Counted from the stretch's first letter, positions 25,144 through 34,116 are shown. The stretch is DNA of 64,000 nucleotides from Phyllobacterium sp. YR531 (GCF_000282595.1 NZ_AKIZ01000001.1:82773-146772); one strand, 5' to 3'. The notes: generated from the sequence alone by a model not told the origin. Program-made: numbers and translations.

Positions 25144-26523
25144 ATGGCTGCAGGTGAAGGAGCTCCGAAGAGCCTCGAAGCATTGATCGACGAAGCGGGC
25201 GGAGCGGTGAAGCTGCTGCGCGGGTCCAACCTTGGGCCCTATGTCTTCCCGGGCATCCCGCCGGAATTCAGCAACTGGCGCGACGAAGTGCAAGCCTGGA
25301 AGGACAGCGTCGCACTGCTGGAGTTGTCCTACCATATGACTGAATTACACCTGCGTGGCCGCGACGTGATCCCTTTCTTGGGGCAATTTGCCGTGAACAA
25401 GCTTGATCCGTTTCAGGTCAAGCGTGCTAAGCAAATCGTGCTTGCAGGTCACGATGGCAATTTCATTGCCGACGCTATCCTTTTTCGTGAGGAGGAGGAA
25501 TTTTTTCGCATCGTCGGAGCGCCTTTCGCCAGCGACTGGCTGCTCTACAACGCGCAAAATTCGCCGCTCTCCATCACAGTGGAGAAGAACGACAACTGGT
25601 CTGTTCGCCAGACCCCTCGCGACGTTTTCCGACTCCAGGTGCAGGGTCCGGAGGCTTTACCACTCATGCAAGAAGTTACGGGCAATACTTTGCCGGATAT
25701 CAAGTTCTTCTTCGTTGGCGAGCTCCAAATTGCCGGCAAAACAGTCCGGGCGCTTCGTCACGGAATGGCCGGGACACCAGGATTCGAGTTGTACGGACCG
25801 TGGGACGACCAGCAGACCGTGCGCGAAACGCTCGAAAAGGTGGGTGAGAAATATGGAATGCGGAAGGTCGGCGCGCTCGCCTATTCCGCTACTGCCCAGG
25901 AATCAGGCTGGATGCCGATGCCGATGCCGGCCATCTATCATGGCTCTGAGATGAAACCGTATCGCGAATGGCTCAACAACTACTTTCTCGAAACCATCGG
26001 TTCGCTCGGCGGAAGCTTCATCTCCGATCGGATCGAAGACTACTATGTCGATCCGATTGAGCTGGGGTATGGCAGTTTGGTGGACTGGAACCGCGACTTC
26101 CTTGGCAGGGCCGCTCTTAAGGAGAAGGCTGCGAACCAGAAACGTACGAAGGTTACCCTGGTGTGGAATGACGACGACGTTGCCGCGACGATCAAGGCTT
26201 CGCTCTTCGACAACCAGAAACCTGACCGCTTCATGGCTCTTCCCAACCCGATGTATGCGACATTCCAGGCCGATGCTGTTTTCAAGGGCGCTAATGCTGC
26301 CGGCGTTTCGCAATGGCTGGCCTATTCGGCGAATGCGCAACACGTGATCTCGCTCGCGGTCGTCAATGTCGAGGACGCGACCCCCGGTACAGAACTCACC
26401 CTTCTGTGGGGCGAACCGAATAGTCGGCGGCGAACGGTGGACCGCCACGACGTCCGTGAGATTCGGGTCACCGTCGCGCCGGCACCGTATTTCGACAAGG
26501 TTATCAAGATCGGTCACCAATAA
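25144..26523 (+). CDS. ligM: LigM/DesA-like tetrahydrofolate-dependent aromatic O-demethylase
   Basis: A 459-residue protein of the aminomethyltransferase (GcvT) family, close in length and layout to LigM and DesA, which move the methyl group of vanillate, 3-O-methylgallate or syringate to tetrahydrofolate. Seen: an N-terminal 'GPYVFPGIPPEFSNWRDEV', the folate-domain region 'TPRDVFRLQVQGPEALPLM', 'GMAGTPGFELYGPWDD' and the C-terminal barrel domain from about 380. GAGGAGGAA precedes the ATG. PurU and MetF homologues downstream recycle the methyl group. Which methoxy-aromatic it uses is not decided by sequence; a distinct GcvT-like demethylase is the alternative. Confidence 0.85.
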   Translation: MAAGEGAPKSLEALIDEAGGAVKLLRGSNLGPYVFPGIPPEFSNWRDEVQAWKDSVALLELSYHMTELHLRGRDVIPFLGQFAVNKLDPFQVKRAKQIVLAGHDGNFIADAILFREEEEFFRIVGAPFASDWLLYNAQNSPLSITVEKNDNWSVRQTPRDVFRLQVQGPEALPLMQEVTGNTLPDIKFFFVGELQIAGKTVRALRHGMAGTPGFELYGPWDDQQTVRETLEKVGEKYGMRKVGALAYSATAQESGWMPMPMPAIYHGSEMKPYREWLNNYFLETIGSLGGSFISDRIEDYYVDPIELGYGSLVDWNRDFLGRAALKEKAANQKRTKVTLVWNDDDVAATIKASLFDNQKPDRFMALPNPMYATFQADAVFKGANAAGVSQWLAYSANAQHVISLAVVNVEDATPGTELTLLWGEPNSRRRTVDRHDVREIRVTVAPAPYFDKVIKIGHQ

Positions 26524-26540
26524 ACGCCGAATTGGAATAT

Positions 26541-26565
26541 CGCCGCGCCTATCTGTAGCGCGGCG
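26541..26565 (+). terminator. Stem-loop after ligM
   Basis: CGCCGCGC and GCGCGGCG form a perfect 8-bp GC stem with a 9-base loop, 18 bases after the ligM stop. Only a weak T stretch follows (CTTCC), but position and stability suit a terminator. Confidence 0.55.
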
Positions 26566-26829
26566 CTTCCGACACAGGCTCTGATCGAACGCTTTCGTGT
26601 AAAGTTGAGTGCGCGTTGAAGCTTCTACTTTGCAATACTTTGACAGATTTTCAGCGGAGAGGGGCCGCAGTGCGGACAACGGATTGACGGAGGTTGTCGG
26701 AGTGCGCCTAGGATTGCCTACCGGACGACAGGAAGGCTTGGCTGTGGCGGAGGGCTGGGCTTCTTTTCCCTCCTGCCGCTTGTTTGAGGCGGCTATCCCG
26801 CACGGACGAAAGACCCGCCATTTATAAGT
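26566..26829. other. Intergenic stretch, nothing recognised
   Basis: Between the ligM hairpin and the 3' end of the TetR gene. A 72-codon + frame is open but has no motif or ribosome site. Confidence 0.5.
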
Positions 26830-27477
26830 TCATGACCTAGTAAGAGAACGATCGCGAACTGCGGCGACTTCGGAGAGGGACGTTCGGTCTGCACTGTGGT
26901 TCTCGTACATTTCCCTCAGCACCTGTCTGACCATTTGGCCAGCTGAACGCTCCTTGAGAAAGCTTGAGATGCCGCCGTAGGTGAGTTCGAATACCGTTCC
27001 ACCGAGGAGAAAGGGATCTACCGATTTCTTACAATCTGGAAACAGCTTTTCGATCAGGATGTTGCCGAGGCCCCTCCATTGTTCGGCAAAGACATCCAGG
27101 TGTCGCTTGGTCAGTGATCCGTCGCGGCGCGCCCTGCGAAGCAATTCCATTGCAAGAATGCCCCAGCGCTGCTCGCTGGCCCGATCGCTAGACCATTCGG
27201 CGAGAGTATCGATCACATCATACGGATCATCATGCTTGCTCAAGAGCTTGCCTAATTCAACGACGTCGCCCCCGGCGTTGCCTTCCAGCAACTGCATGAC
27301 TATTTCTTCCTTGCTGGAAAAGTTCGAATAAAATGCGCCCTTGGAGAAACCAGCCTCTTCAGCAATTCGCTCCACAGTTGCCCCATCGTAGCCATCCCGC
27401 GCTACGACCTCGTATGCGGACGCCATAAGTTTCTCACGGGTCAGAGCCTGGCTCTGCTCTCGCGTCAATCGCGCCAT
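26830..27477 (-). CDS. TetR family transcription regulator
   Basis: A 215-residue repressor-type regulator. Residues 10-60 form the TetR DNA-binding domain ('VARDGYDGATVERIAEEAGF' followed by 'SKGAFYSNFSSKEEIV'); the rest is a helical ligand domain of normal size. CTAGGAGAAAG precedes the ATG. A perfect palindrome lies 18-31 bases upstream of the start, which suggests autorepression. Its ligand is probably an aromatic substrate or intermediate of the nearby pathway, and the DoxX and dehydrogenase genes or the divergent ligM-P450 region are likely targets. Target and ligand are inference. Confidence 0.93.
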   Translation of the reverse strand: MARLTREQSQALTREKLMASAYEVVARDGYDGATVERIAEEAGFSKGAFYSNFSSKEEIVMQLLEGNAGGDVVELGKLLSKHDDPYDVIDTLAEWSSDRASEQRWGILAMELLRRARRDGSLTKRHLDVFAEQWRGLGNILIEKLFPDCKKSVDPFLLGGTVFELTYGGISSFLKERSAGQMVRQVLREMYENHSADRTSLSEVAAVRDRSLTRS

Positions 27478-27494
27478 TCACTTTCTCCTAGTTG

Positions 27495-27508
27495 CGTATT
27501 CGAATACG
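27495..27508. promoter_or_regulatory. Palindromic operator candidate for the TetR regulator
   Basis: CGTATTCGAATACG is a perfect 14-bp palindrome 18 bases before the TetR start. Ten bases further upstream the half-site recurs as GCGAATACGC. A palindrome plus extra half-site in the promoter of a TetR gene is typical of an autoregulatory operator. Confidence 0.7.
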
Positions 27509-27532
27509 AAGAAGTACGCGAATACGCCTGGA

Positions 27533-27892
27533 TTATGCAAGTAGCAGGATGAGGCAGATTGTCGCCCAGAAAATCGGGAACTCCGGGCCCATCTTCTGCC
27601 AGCGCCAATGGAAGCCGTTAATTCTGGCAATCGCATAGGAGGCGCCCAACAGGACGATGAGCGCCAAGGTCTCAGAAACTTTGGGAAAAATGTTGAACAC
27701 CATGCCAGCACAAGCCAGTACCTCCATGGCGATCGTCCCCCCCACGAAAAACCGCCCAGGCCGAAAGCCTGCCGCTTCGAAAGTGGCCGCGGCCTTGACG
27801 TAGTTTGTGGCCTTGCCGACGATATGGGGAACAAACCAGATGCCGCACAATACCCGCATGACATCCGTGATCTCCCAGTAGCCAAGTATCAT
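27533..27892 (-). CDS. DoxX-like small membrane protein
   Basis: A 119-residue protein with four hydrophobic segments (about 10-28, 45-65, 72-90 and 100-118), like DoxX/DoxD-family proteins. The start at 27892 is supported by an excellent AGGAGGT. The family is poorly understood; some members join thiosulfate:quinone or stress-related membrane complexes. It is divergent from the zinc dehydrogenase gene and upstream of the TetR gene on the same strand. No function in the pathway can be assigned. Confidence 0.65.
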   Translation of the reverse strand: MILGYWEITDVMRVLCGIWFVPHIVGKATNYVKAAATFEAAGFRPGRFFVGGTIAMEVLACAGMVFNIFPKVSETLALIVLLGASYAIARINGFHWRWQKMGPEFPIFWATICLILLLA

Positions 27893-28035
27893 TTTGTACC
27901 TCCTGACCCCGTAATGAGAGACCGCGAAATCTTCTGGCTTGTCATTTGGGATACCATTTAGTATTTGTAGACCATTGAGGATGTCAAGTGGCTCGGGCTG
28001 GACTAGCCGCCGCAACTGTCAATCAAGGAGGAAGC

Positions 28036-29145
28036 ATGGTGGAGTTGATGCGCGCAGCGCGGCTACATGAGGTTGGCGCGAAAATGGTCATCGAGAATGT
28101 CGAACGGCCTGTTGCCAAGGGGACCGATGTCGTCGTCGCCGTCAAGGGCTGCGGCATGGTCCCCAATCTCGCGAACGTTCTCGCCAACTGGGAAACTTGG
28201 TATCCGCACATGCCCCTGCCGCCACGACCGGCGATCTTCGGGCTGGACCCGGTCGGCGTCGTTCATGAGATCGGCCGGCAGGTCATGAACATCAAACGGG
28301 GCGACCGGGTATACGTCAACCCGGGCCGTTCCTGTGGCGCGTGCCATGCCTGCAACTCAGGCACTCCCCAGAAGTGTGAGTACTGGACGCTGAACGGATA
28401 CTTTGGCTACAACCCGAACAGCTTGGAAATCTTCAAACGCTATCCATATGGCGGATTCTGCGAATACATGCTCGCTCCACAAAGCGCGCTCGTCAGAATA
28501 CCGGATAATCTCCAGTTTCAGCAGGCGGCTCGGTTGGGCTATCTCGGAACGTCCTACGCGGCGATCAAGAAGATGGGACCTCTCGCCGGGAAATCCCTGA
28601 TCGTGCATGGCGCAACTGGCACGCTCGGGGTGGGAGTGACACTTGTCGCGCTTGCGCTTGGTATCTCCCGCATCTTTGCGGTGGCGCGCGGCAGGCCCCT
28701 TCTCGACCGCCTCAGGCTGCTTGCACCAAACCGAGTCGAGATATTTTCGAACCGCGATGCCAGCACAAAGGACTGGGTGAAGTCGCTTACTGGCGGGCGC
28801 GGCGCTGATCTGATGGTCGATACGCTCGGAGCGGTCGCTTCGCTCGACGCCTTCAAAGATGCAATGTACGGCGTCCGGCGGGGAGGGCGTATCATCAACA
28901 TTGGCGGTACCGCGGGTGAGCTGCCGGTTGACGTTAAATGGTGGATGGACGAGCAGATGGAACTGGTTGGATCGGTCTGGTTTACCACGGCCGAGGGGCA
29001 GGAACTCGCTGACATGATACAACAGGGCGTTGTCGACATATCATCGCTTCAGCCTAAGACTTGGCCGCTCGACGAAATCAATGAGGCGATTTCCAGCGTT
29101 GCCAGCGGTGATGGCGGCTTTACGAGCTACCTTGTTGAAATCTGA
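28036..29145 (+). CDS. Zinc-dependent alcohol dehydrogenase (MDR family)
   Basis: A 369-residue medium-chain dehydrogenase. A structural-zinc loop 'CGACHACNSGTPQKC' (C-x2-C-x2-C-x7-C) and the Rossmann region 'LIVHGATGTLGVGVTLVALA' are present. The catalytic-zinc Cys is probably in 'KGCGMVPN', though the usual GHE motif is altered to 'GLDPVGVV', so activity may differ from classical alcohol dehydrogenases. I start at 28036 because AAGGAGGAAGC directly precedes that ATG. It may oxidise an aryl alcohol or aldehyde within the aromatic module. Confidence 0.88.
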   Translation: MVELMRAARLHEVGAKMVIENVERPVAKGTDVVVAVKGCGMVPNLANVLANWETWYPHMPLPPRPAIFGLDPVGVVHEIGRQVMNIKRGDRVYVNPGRSCGACHACNSGTPQKCEYWTLNGYFGYNPNSLEIFKRYPYGGFCEYMLAPQSALVRIPDNLQFQQAARLGYLGTSYAAIKKMGPLAGKSLIVHGATGTLGVGVTLVALALGISRIFAVARGRPLLDRLRLLAPNRVEIFSNRDASTKDWVKSLTGGRGADLMVDTLGAVASLDAFKDAMYGVRRGGRIINIGGTAGELPVDVKWWMDEQMELVGSVWFTTAEGQELADMIQQGVVDISSLQPKTWPLDEINEAISSVASGDGGFTSYLVEI

Positions 29146-29266
29146 AGCGACGAATTGGTTGCAGTAGTTTGATGATACTTGCGGGTGCGCTAACCTTTGC
29201 CTGTTTGGGTTTTCAGTGTTCCGCTTAGTTGTGTGATGACTGTTTTGACGCCAGGGGCAGCTCTGC

Positions 29267-29566
29267 ATGACCGCATTCATTCTCGATGGTAGAACATTTG
29301 TTGCTCAAATGCGGGCGGCGGCAGACGTGGTCGTACACTTGAAAGCTGAGCACGGAGTCATTCCGGGCTTAGCGGTGGTGCTCGCCGGTGAAGACCCAGC
29401 AAGTCATATCTATGTTCGGAATAAAGGCAAACAAACCGTAGCAGTAGGAATAGAATGTTTCGAGACCAAGCTGCCCTACAATATAACAGAGGCTTAGCTC
29501 CCTTCGGTTGTCGCCCGGTTGAATGCCATGCCACATGTGCATGGAATTTTGCTGCAGCACTCCTGA
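29267..29566 (+). pseudogene. folD: folD (methylene-THF dehydrogenase/cyclohydrolase), broken 5' part
   Basis: The first 76 codons read as the start of FolD, including 'GLAVVLAGEDPASHIYVRNK' with the active-site Lys region, then meet a stop at 29495. In another frame the next FolD strand is still visible ('VVARLNAMPHVHGILLQ', ending at 29566). The NADP-binding domain, about two thirds of the 290-residue enzyme, is missing. A frameshift and a truncation have thus disabled it. It sits in the right place for the folate C1 route, so a chromosomal folD probably fills in. Confidence 0.85.
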
Positions 29567-30038
29567 TTCAGGCGGCAACTTCGATACCGGTAGACGCTTG
29601 CACAGCTATGGGGGCCTGATCTCGCCAGAGTAGGGCGTCGCGCGGCATTCTAGCGATGGTTGCATCATGGTCAATGCGATCCTGCTGATGGCCGGTTAAA
29701 GGGCACGGCCTAACGCGCTCAACTTGCCGCTTATGGTTTGGGTGCCTCCGGCGGGCGGAACGTCCGGTAAGACTGTTGACGCGCTTCAAATCACAATATA
29801 CTGATTGGTATCTAAATACTTTGCAGAATTTAGATTTGTTGGGCAACCGTCAAGGACGAACTATCTTGTTCTTAGGAGGAGGAAATGGCTGGCATTGGTT
29901 GTTGCCTTTAACAAGTCGTGGTTTTCGAAGTCGCAACTTACATCGCCGCCATGAAACGGTCTAACGACAGGAAGATTGGCACACAGTCTGACAAGATGGA
30001 CCGGCCAAGCTATTGCAGGCGTCCATGCGGGAGGGGTC
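29567..30038. other. Stretch with a decayed frame, no intact gene
   Basis: No intact gene. A very strong ribosome site (AGGAGGAGG, 29874-29882) precedes an ATG at 29885 that opens a frame of only eight codons. A second frame after it ('FEVATYIAAMKRSNDRKIG', near 29921) may be the continuation of a frame-shifted gene that I do not recognise. purU follows. Confidence 0.5.
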
Positions 30039-30887
30039 ATGCAGCGGTATATCCTGAATCTGAAATGCAGGAACCAGCCAGGTATCGTCGCCAAGGTTTC
30101 AGGAGCGTTATTCGAACAGGGGGGAGATATTTCGGAGGCGCATCAGTTCGATGATCCTCTATCCAACAATTTCTATATGCGAGTGACGTTCAAGTCACCT
30201 AACCGCCAGGAAGCAATTGAGGGACGACTGAATAAGGTCGATGTTGGCCCAGGTTTGAACTGGTCACTATATCTGGCAGACGCGCGTCCGCGAATTCTGA
30301 TCATGGTTTCAAAGTTCGATCACTGCCTCGTCGATTTAGTCTACCGATCTCGCATTGGCGACCTCGATGCAGAGATCGTGGCTGTAGCCGGCAATCATCC
30401 CTCCAACGAACTTCGCTTTGAGCCACGGCCGAACATGCCTTACATCCATTTACCTGTGACCACCAAGACGAAGCAGACGCAGGAGAAAAAGCTTCTGGAA
30501 TTGGTCAAGAGCACTGGAGCAGAACTCATAGTGCTCGCCCGTTACATGCAGATCCTCTCACAAGAGTTGACGGATGCACTCTCAGGCCGCTGTATCAACA
30601 TTCATCACTCCTTCCTTCCGGGCTTCAAGGGAGCCAAACCTTATCATCAGGCGTATGAGCGCGGAGTGAAGATGATTGGCGCAACCGCGCACTACGTGAC
30701 ATCCGACCTAGATGAAGGGCCGATAATCGCCCAGGACGTCGAGACCATTAGTCACGCCGACACGCCGGATGATCTCGTTGCGAAGGGACGTGATATCGAG
30801 CGGCGCGTACTTGCTCGCGCGGTCCAACTCCATCTGGAGCGGCGCATTCTGCTAGACGGGACCAAAACCATCGTCTTCCAAAAATGA
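30039..30887 (+). CDS. purU: Formyltetrahydrofolate deformylase
   Basis: A 282-residue PurU homologue that hydrolyses 10-formyl-tetrahydrofolate to formate and tetrahydrofolate. An N-terminal ACT-like domain ('NLKCRNQPGIVAKVSGALFE') precedes the formyltransferase domain with 'CINIHHSFLPGFKGAKPYHQ' (the Asn-His catalytic pair) and 'GATAHYVTSDLDEGPII' (the catalytic Asp). GGGAGGGG precedes ATG 30039. Its stop overlaps the next gene as ATGA. Beside ligM this is best read as release of the aromatic methyl group as formate and return of free tetrahydrofolate. Confidence 0.94.
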   Translation: MQRYILNLKCRNQPGIVAKVSGALFEQGGDISEAHQFDDPLSNNFYMRVTFKSPNRQEAIEGRLNKVDVGPGLNWSLYLADARPRILIMVSKFDHCLVDLVYRSRIGDLDAEIVAVAGNHPSNELRFEPRPNMPYIHLPVTTKTKQTQEKKLLELVKSTGAELIVLARYMQILSQELTDALSGRCINIHHSFLPGFKGAKPYHQAYERGVKMIGATAHYVTSDLDEGPIIAQDVETISHADTPDDLVAKGRDIERRVLARAVQLHLERRILLDGTKTIVFQK

Positions 30888-31831
30888 TCAGGCCGCTAGG
30901 AAAGGTTCTGAGTATGCTGAATTTTCTGTCGGGATCGAAGACTCTGACTCTTAAGCACGGCGATGTCGTCACCGCGCGTATTGGCGCGCTCCTGCGCGAC
31001 GCTTCGGTCGAGATAATGCCGCGCACGGCATCCAAAATAGAGGATTTCCATGAGCTGTTCCCGAAAGGCACACGTATCTATATTGCCCACATTGCCGGCA
31101 CGCCTATAGGTGATATGGTGGCAACGGCACGCAGACTGCGCGAAGCGGGCTTTGCGGTGATGCCGCATTTCCCCGCCCGATCTATCCGCGACCGGGCCGA
31201 ACTGCGCGAATGGATCGACCGTTATCAGGCTGAAGCCGGTGTCGATCAAGGCCTCATCCTCGCTGGTGATGCTAGCACGCCTCTGGGGACTTTCGATTCG
31301 TCCATGCAACTTCTCGATACTGGATTGTTTGAGGAGACCGGCTTCCGTTATCTTCACGTCGCTGGTCACCCGGAGGGAAATCGGAGTATCGATCCGGACA
31401 AGGATAGTCGCAATGCCGATGCCGCTCTTTTCTGGAAACAGGAGTATGCTCGCCACAGCCGGGCAGAGATGGCCATCGTTACTCAGTTTTGCTTTTCGAT
31501 GCCGCCGGTGCTCGGCTGGATCAAGCATTTGCGGACTATTGGAATATCCTTGCCAATTCATCTAGGTGTTGCAGGCCCGACAAAGTTGCAGACGCTCATA
31601 AAGTATGCCGTTACGTCGGGCGTTGGACCATCGCTGTCGGTGTTGCAGCGCAGAGCCACAGACCTGGGTCAACTAGTCAAGCCTTACGAGCCGACACAAC
31701 TGTTTCAAGCACTCCTTGAGGATTCAGCGGACATTGATCGCGCGCTGCTTCCTGATGCAATTCATATGTTTCCATTTGGGGGAATCAAAGCATCTGCCGA
31801 TTATCTGATGCAATACCAACAGGTCGGTTAA
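30884..31831 (+). CDS. metF: Methylenetetrahydrofolate reductase-like protein
   Basis: A 315-residue TIM-barrel protein of the MetF type. It shows 'VSVEIMPRTAS'-like first strand, 'YIAHIAGTPIGDMVATARRL', 'GLILAGDASTPLGTF' and 'MAIVTQFCFSMPPVLGWIKH', each matching MTHFR secondary elements. The consensus start of barrel strand 1 (SFEFFPPKT) is changed to 'SVEIMPRTAS', so it belongs to the divergent branch found in O-demethylation clusters, which probably oxidises 5-methyl- to methylene-tetrahydrofolate. The ATG overlaps the purU stop; ATG 30914 with AGGAAAGG upstream is an alternative start. Confidence 0.85.
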   Translation: MIRPLGKVLSMLNFLSGSKTLTLKHGDVVTARIGALLRDASVEIMPRTASKIEDFHELFPKGTRIYIAHIAGTPIGDMVATARRLREAGFAVMPHFPARSIRDRAELREWIDRYQAEAGVDQGLILAGDASTPLGTFDSSMQLLDTGLFEETGFRYLHVAGHPEGNRSIDPDKDSRNADAALFWKQEYARHSRAEMAIVTQFCFSMPPVLGWIKHLRTIGISLPIHLGVAGPTKLQTLIKYAVTSGVGPSLSVLQRRATDLGQLVKPYEPTQLFQALLEDSADIDRALLPDAIHMFPFGGIKASADYLMQYQQVG

Positions 31832-31866
31832 GACACTAATAACGACTCTCCGGAAACATTTAGCGC

Positions 31867-32514
31867 ATGAAAACTGGGATACATCCATCTGTCGATTCAG
31901 GGTTCAAGGCGATCAACGCCGCCGTTTCTGGCGGCACGCTCGTCTGCAACTGCACGAGCAATCCCGTGAAGGTCCGCTTCGGGGGGTGACGTCACCACAA
32001 CCACGTTTGCGGCGCTTGCAGCTGCGCGAACGAACGATGTTTGCCTTCACCAAGAGCATCGCTATAGATGGCTGGCATATCGGATATCTGACGGCTCCGG
32101 CGAACATCATCGAAGGCCTGCTGAAAATCACTGCCAACGACGTGACCCACGTCAACACCTCATCCAGGAACGTGCCTATGCGGCGGTAACCGGGCCTGAG
32201 GAAATTCTGCATCACCTAGTAGATGAGGACCGCATCAAAACGCGATATCGTCGTGAGCCGCCTCAATCAAATGCCGGCGTCGCCTGTGACTGGCCGCAGG
32301 CACGATCTACGCCTTCCCGAACAAAACCTTGCTTGGTATTTCTGTGCAAACGCTTGCTGAAGCGATCCTGGAAAAGGCTGACGTCGTGGTTGAAGCCGGT
32401 AGCTTTTACGGCAGTGCCGGGGAATGTCATCTTCGAGTCTGTTTCGGCTCCCAGTCGACCGAGCGGATTACGGAGGCTATGAACTGTCTCCAAAATTTCT
32501 TCGGCACCTTCTAG
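31867..32514 (+). pseudogene. Class I/II PLP aminotransferase, multiply frameshifted
   Basis: Three separate frames give consecutive parts of one aminotransferase. The first has 'AVSGGTLVCNCTSNP' (like GTLVCNCPSNPTG). The second has 'FTKSIAIDGWHIGYLTAPAN' with the PLP-binding Lys and 'THVNTSSRN'. The third has 'ILEKADVVVEAGSFYGSAGE' and 'HLRVCFGSQSTERITEAMNC', the C-terminus. The N-terminal quarter is missing. At least two frameshifts separate the parts, so it is not functional. Confidence 0.85.
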
Positions 32515-32558
32515 ACCGCTTCCCGCAAGTGGAAGCTCCGGATGATGACGAGTGTCGA

Positions 32559-33320
32559 TTACATTTGGGCCGACATTCCACCATCGACGGTAACCGTCGC
32601 GCCATTGACAAAACTTGCGGCGGGCGAAGCAAGGAAAAGCGCTGCTGGGGCAAGTTCTTCGGGCCGCCCCCACCGTTTCAATGGAATACGCATGTGGACG
32701 AAATCTTGAACCTTTGGATCATCCGCAAGAAGCTGGTTAGGTTCGGTTGCAAACCAGCCGGGCGCAATAGAATTGACGGTGAGGTTTTCTGCACCGAATT
32801 CGACGGCAAGGGACCGAGTAAGAGCCGACAACCCACCTTTTGCAGCAGTGTAAGCGGGATCGGGAGCTCGGGCTATTGACGCCGCGATCGATGTGACAAA
32901 TATCAATCGTCCGGACTGCGAGCGTTGAAGTAAGGGTAGGGCGGCGCGCGCCAGACGATAGGCAGCCGCCAGATTCACATCGACAATGGCTGAAAAATCA
33001 GCAGGGCTCATATCCAAAGTACCGCGTCGGTCGCGTACACCAGCCGCATGAACGAGTATATCCAACCCGCCAAGGAGCTCGCTGGATTTGAACGCCAGTG
33101 CCTCCGCCTCGTCTATCAGGTCCGCCGCCAAGACCCGCAGCATCAACCCTCGGTCTTGCTGCTCTGTCTGTATTTCATTTAGAGCTTCGGCGTTCCGACC
33201 ACTGATGACAACGTTGGCTCCCGCAAACGAGAACGCTTTCGCGATCTCCAACCCCAGGCCCCGGCTGCCACCCGTGACAAGCACGCGCTTTCCAGTGAAG
33301 TCAAAGAGTTCTTTGTTCAT
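32559..33320 (-). CDS. SDR-family oxidoreductase
   Basis: A 253-residue short-chain dehydrogenase. Nucleotide motif TGGSRGLG near residue 16, catalytic Ser in 'IFVTSIAASIARA', then Tyr-x-x-x-Lys in 'PAYTAAKGGLSALTRSLAVE' and 'VNSIAPGWFATEPN'. The ending 'ASFVNGATVTVDGG' is normal. It resembles gluconate 5-dehydrogenase-like members but the substrate is open. It faces the aminotransferase pseudogene, and lies just left of the siderophore locus without an obvious link. Confidence 0.92.
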   Translation of the reverse strand: MNKELFDFTGKRVLVTGGSRGLGLEIAKAFSFAGANVVISGRNAEALNEIQTEQQDRGLMLRVLAADLIDEAEALAFKSSELLGGLDILVHAAGVRDRRGTLDMSPADFSAIVDVNLAAAYRLARAALPLLQRSQSGRLIFVTSIAASIARAPDPAYTAAKGGLSALTRSLAVEFGAENLTVNSIAPGWFATEPNQLLADDPKVQDFVHMRIPLKRWGRPEELAPAALFLASPAASFVNGATVTVDGGMSAQM

Positions 33321-34116
33321 CGGTTACTTCCTCATTGTCGGCTTTGACGCACGCTTTTTCGCTCATCAACCACCAAGCTGTCCATATTTGAAACAATATC
33401 AAAGCTTATGTGCTCACAAGGGATCGAATGTTTTGACAAGTGTGCCATCGGCCGGCTCGGCGGTCCAGCCCTCAGGGTGGCGACAGTTCGAACACGCAGG
33501 GGAAACACTTCTTTCTCGGTCAAGTCTTTATGGCGGGGCTCTGGGAGCGCATGCAGGAAGTTGAATGCTGCTATTTCCGGCACCTCTGACCGGAAAGTCG
33601 CCAATCGCATCCGTTCAGAACGCTACTCTGCCGATCTCGCCTTTTGCAGATCTTCAAGCGTTTGACGGCAAATCGCAGGGAGTGTGGAGTTGGCGGCAAA
33701 TGTACCGGCATGGCACCACAGGTGCTGCGCTCCTGCAACATTTCCTTGTGACATAGGCTGACGGAAAATCGGTGGCAGCCAGACAGCACGGGCGGTGATT
33801 TTCATAGTTGGCTGGGCTAAGCCCACATTCACTGTCGATAAGTCCTTAACCCAAAAACAAGGTCATTTCCAAGGTAATCTGTATAACATCAAAAATATAT
33901 TAATATTACTATAATATATACCTACCAGCATCAGAGCAATATTCTGATTATCATATATAACTTTGAATTATATTGAATATACACTAATTCAAAATGCAAT
34001 TCAACTAAATATGATAATTTTACTCCTGTTTTATTTTTCTTATCGGGTGCATAAGTTCTGTGCGCTATAACTGCGTGTTTTTCTGAATTTAACACTACAC
34101 CGATCAGGAGTTCGGC
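33321..34116. other. About 800 bp without a recognised gene; AT-rich right half
   Basis: 33321-33840 has several open frames, none with a known motif. From about 33840 to 34060 the base composition changes to strongly AT-rich, unlike the flanks. This part must contain the promoter of the siderophore operon and shows repeated TTGAAT/ATTCAA elements. No typical 19-bp Fur box or Irr box stands out to the eye. Confidence 0.6.
33964..33993 (+). promoter_or_regulatory. Dyad TTGAATTA...TAATTCAA upstream of sbnA
   Basis: TTGAATTA (33964-33971) and TAATTCAA (33986-33993) form perfect 8-bp arms around 14 bases, about 125 bases before sbnA. Further copies of the hexamer occur nearby (ATTGAAT at 33973, AATTCAA at 34000). 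It is a candidate operator for an iron-responsive regulator such as RirA or Irr, or for a locus-specific one. Confidence 0.4.

Noticed and set aside
29568..29846. A 92-codon minus frame as transposase remnant
   Set aside because: It has a vaguely transposase-like composition, but I found no DDE or HTH motif and cannot support the call.
33901..33960. Classical Fur box before sbnA
   Set aside because: GATTATCATATATAA at 33947-33961 has only part of the GATAATGATAATCATTATC consensus; I could not call a Fur site by eye.
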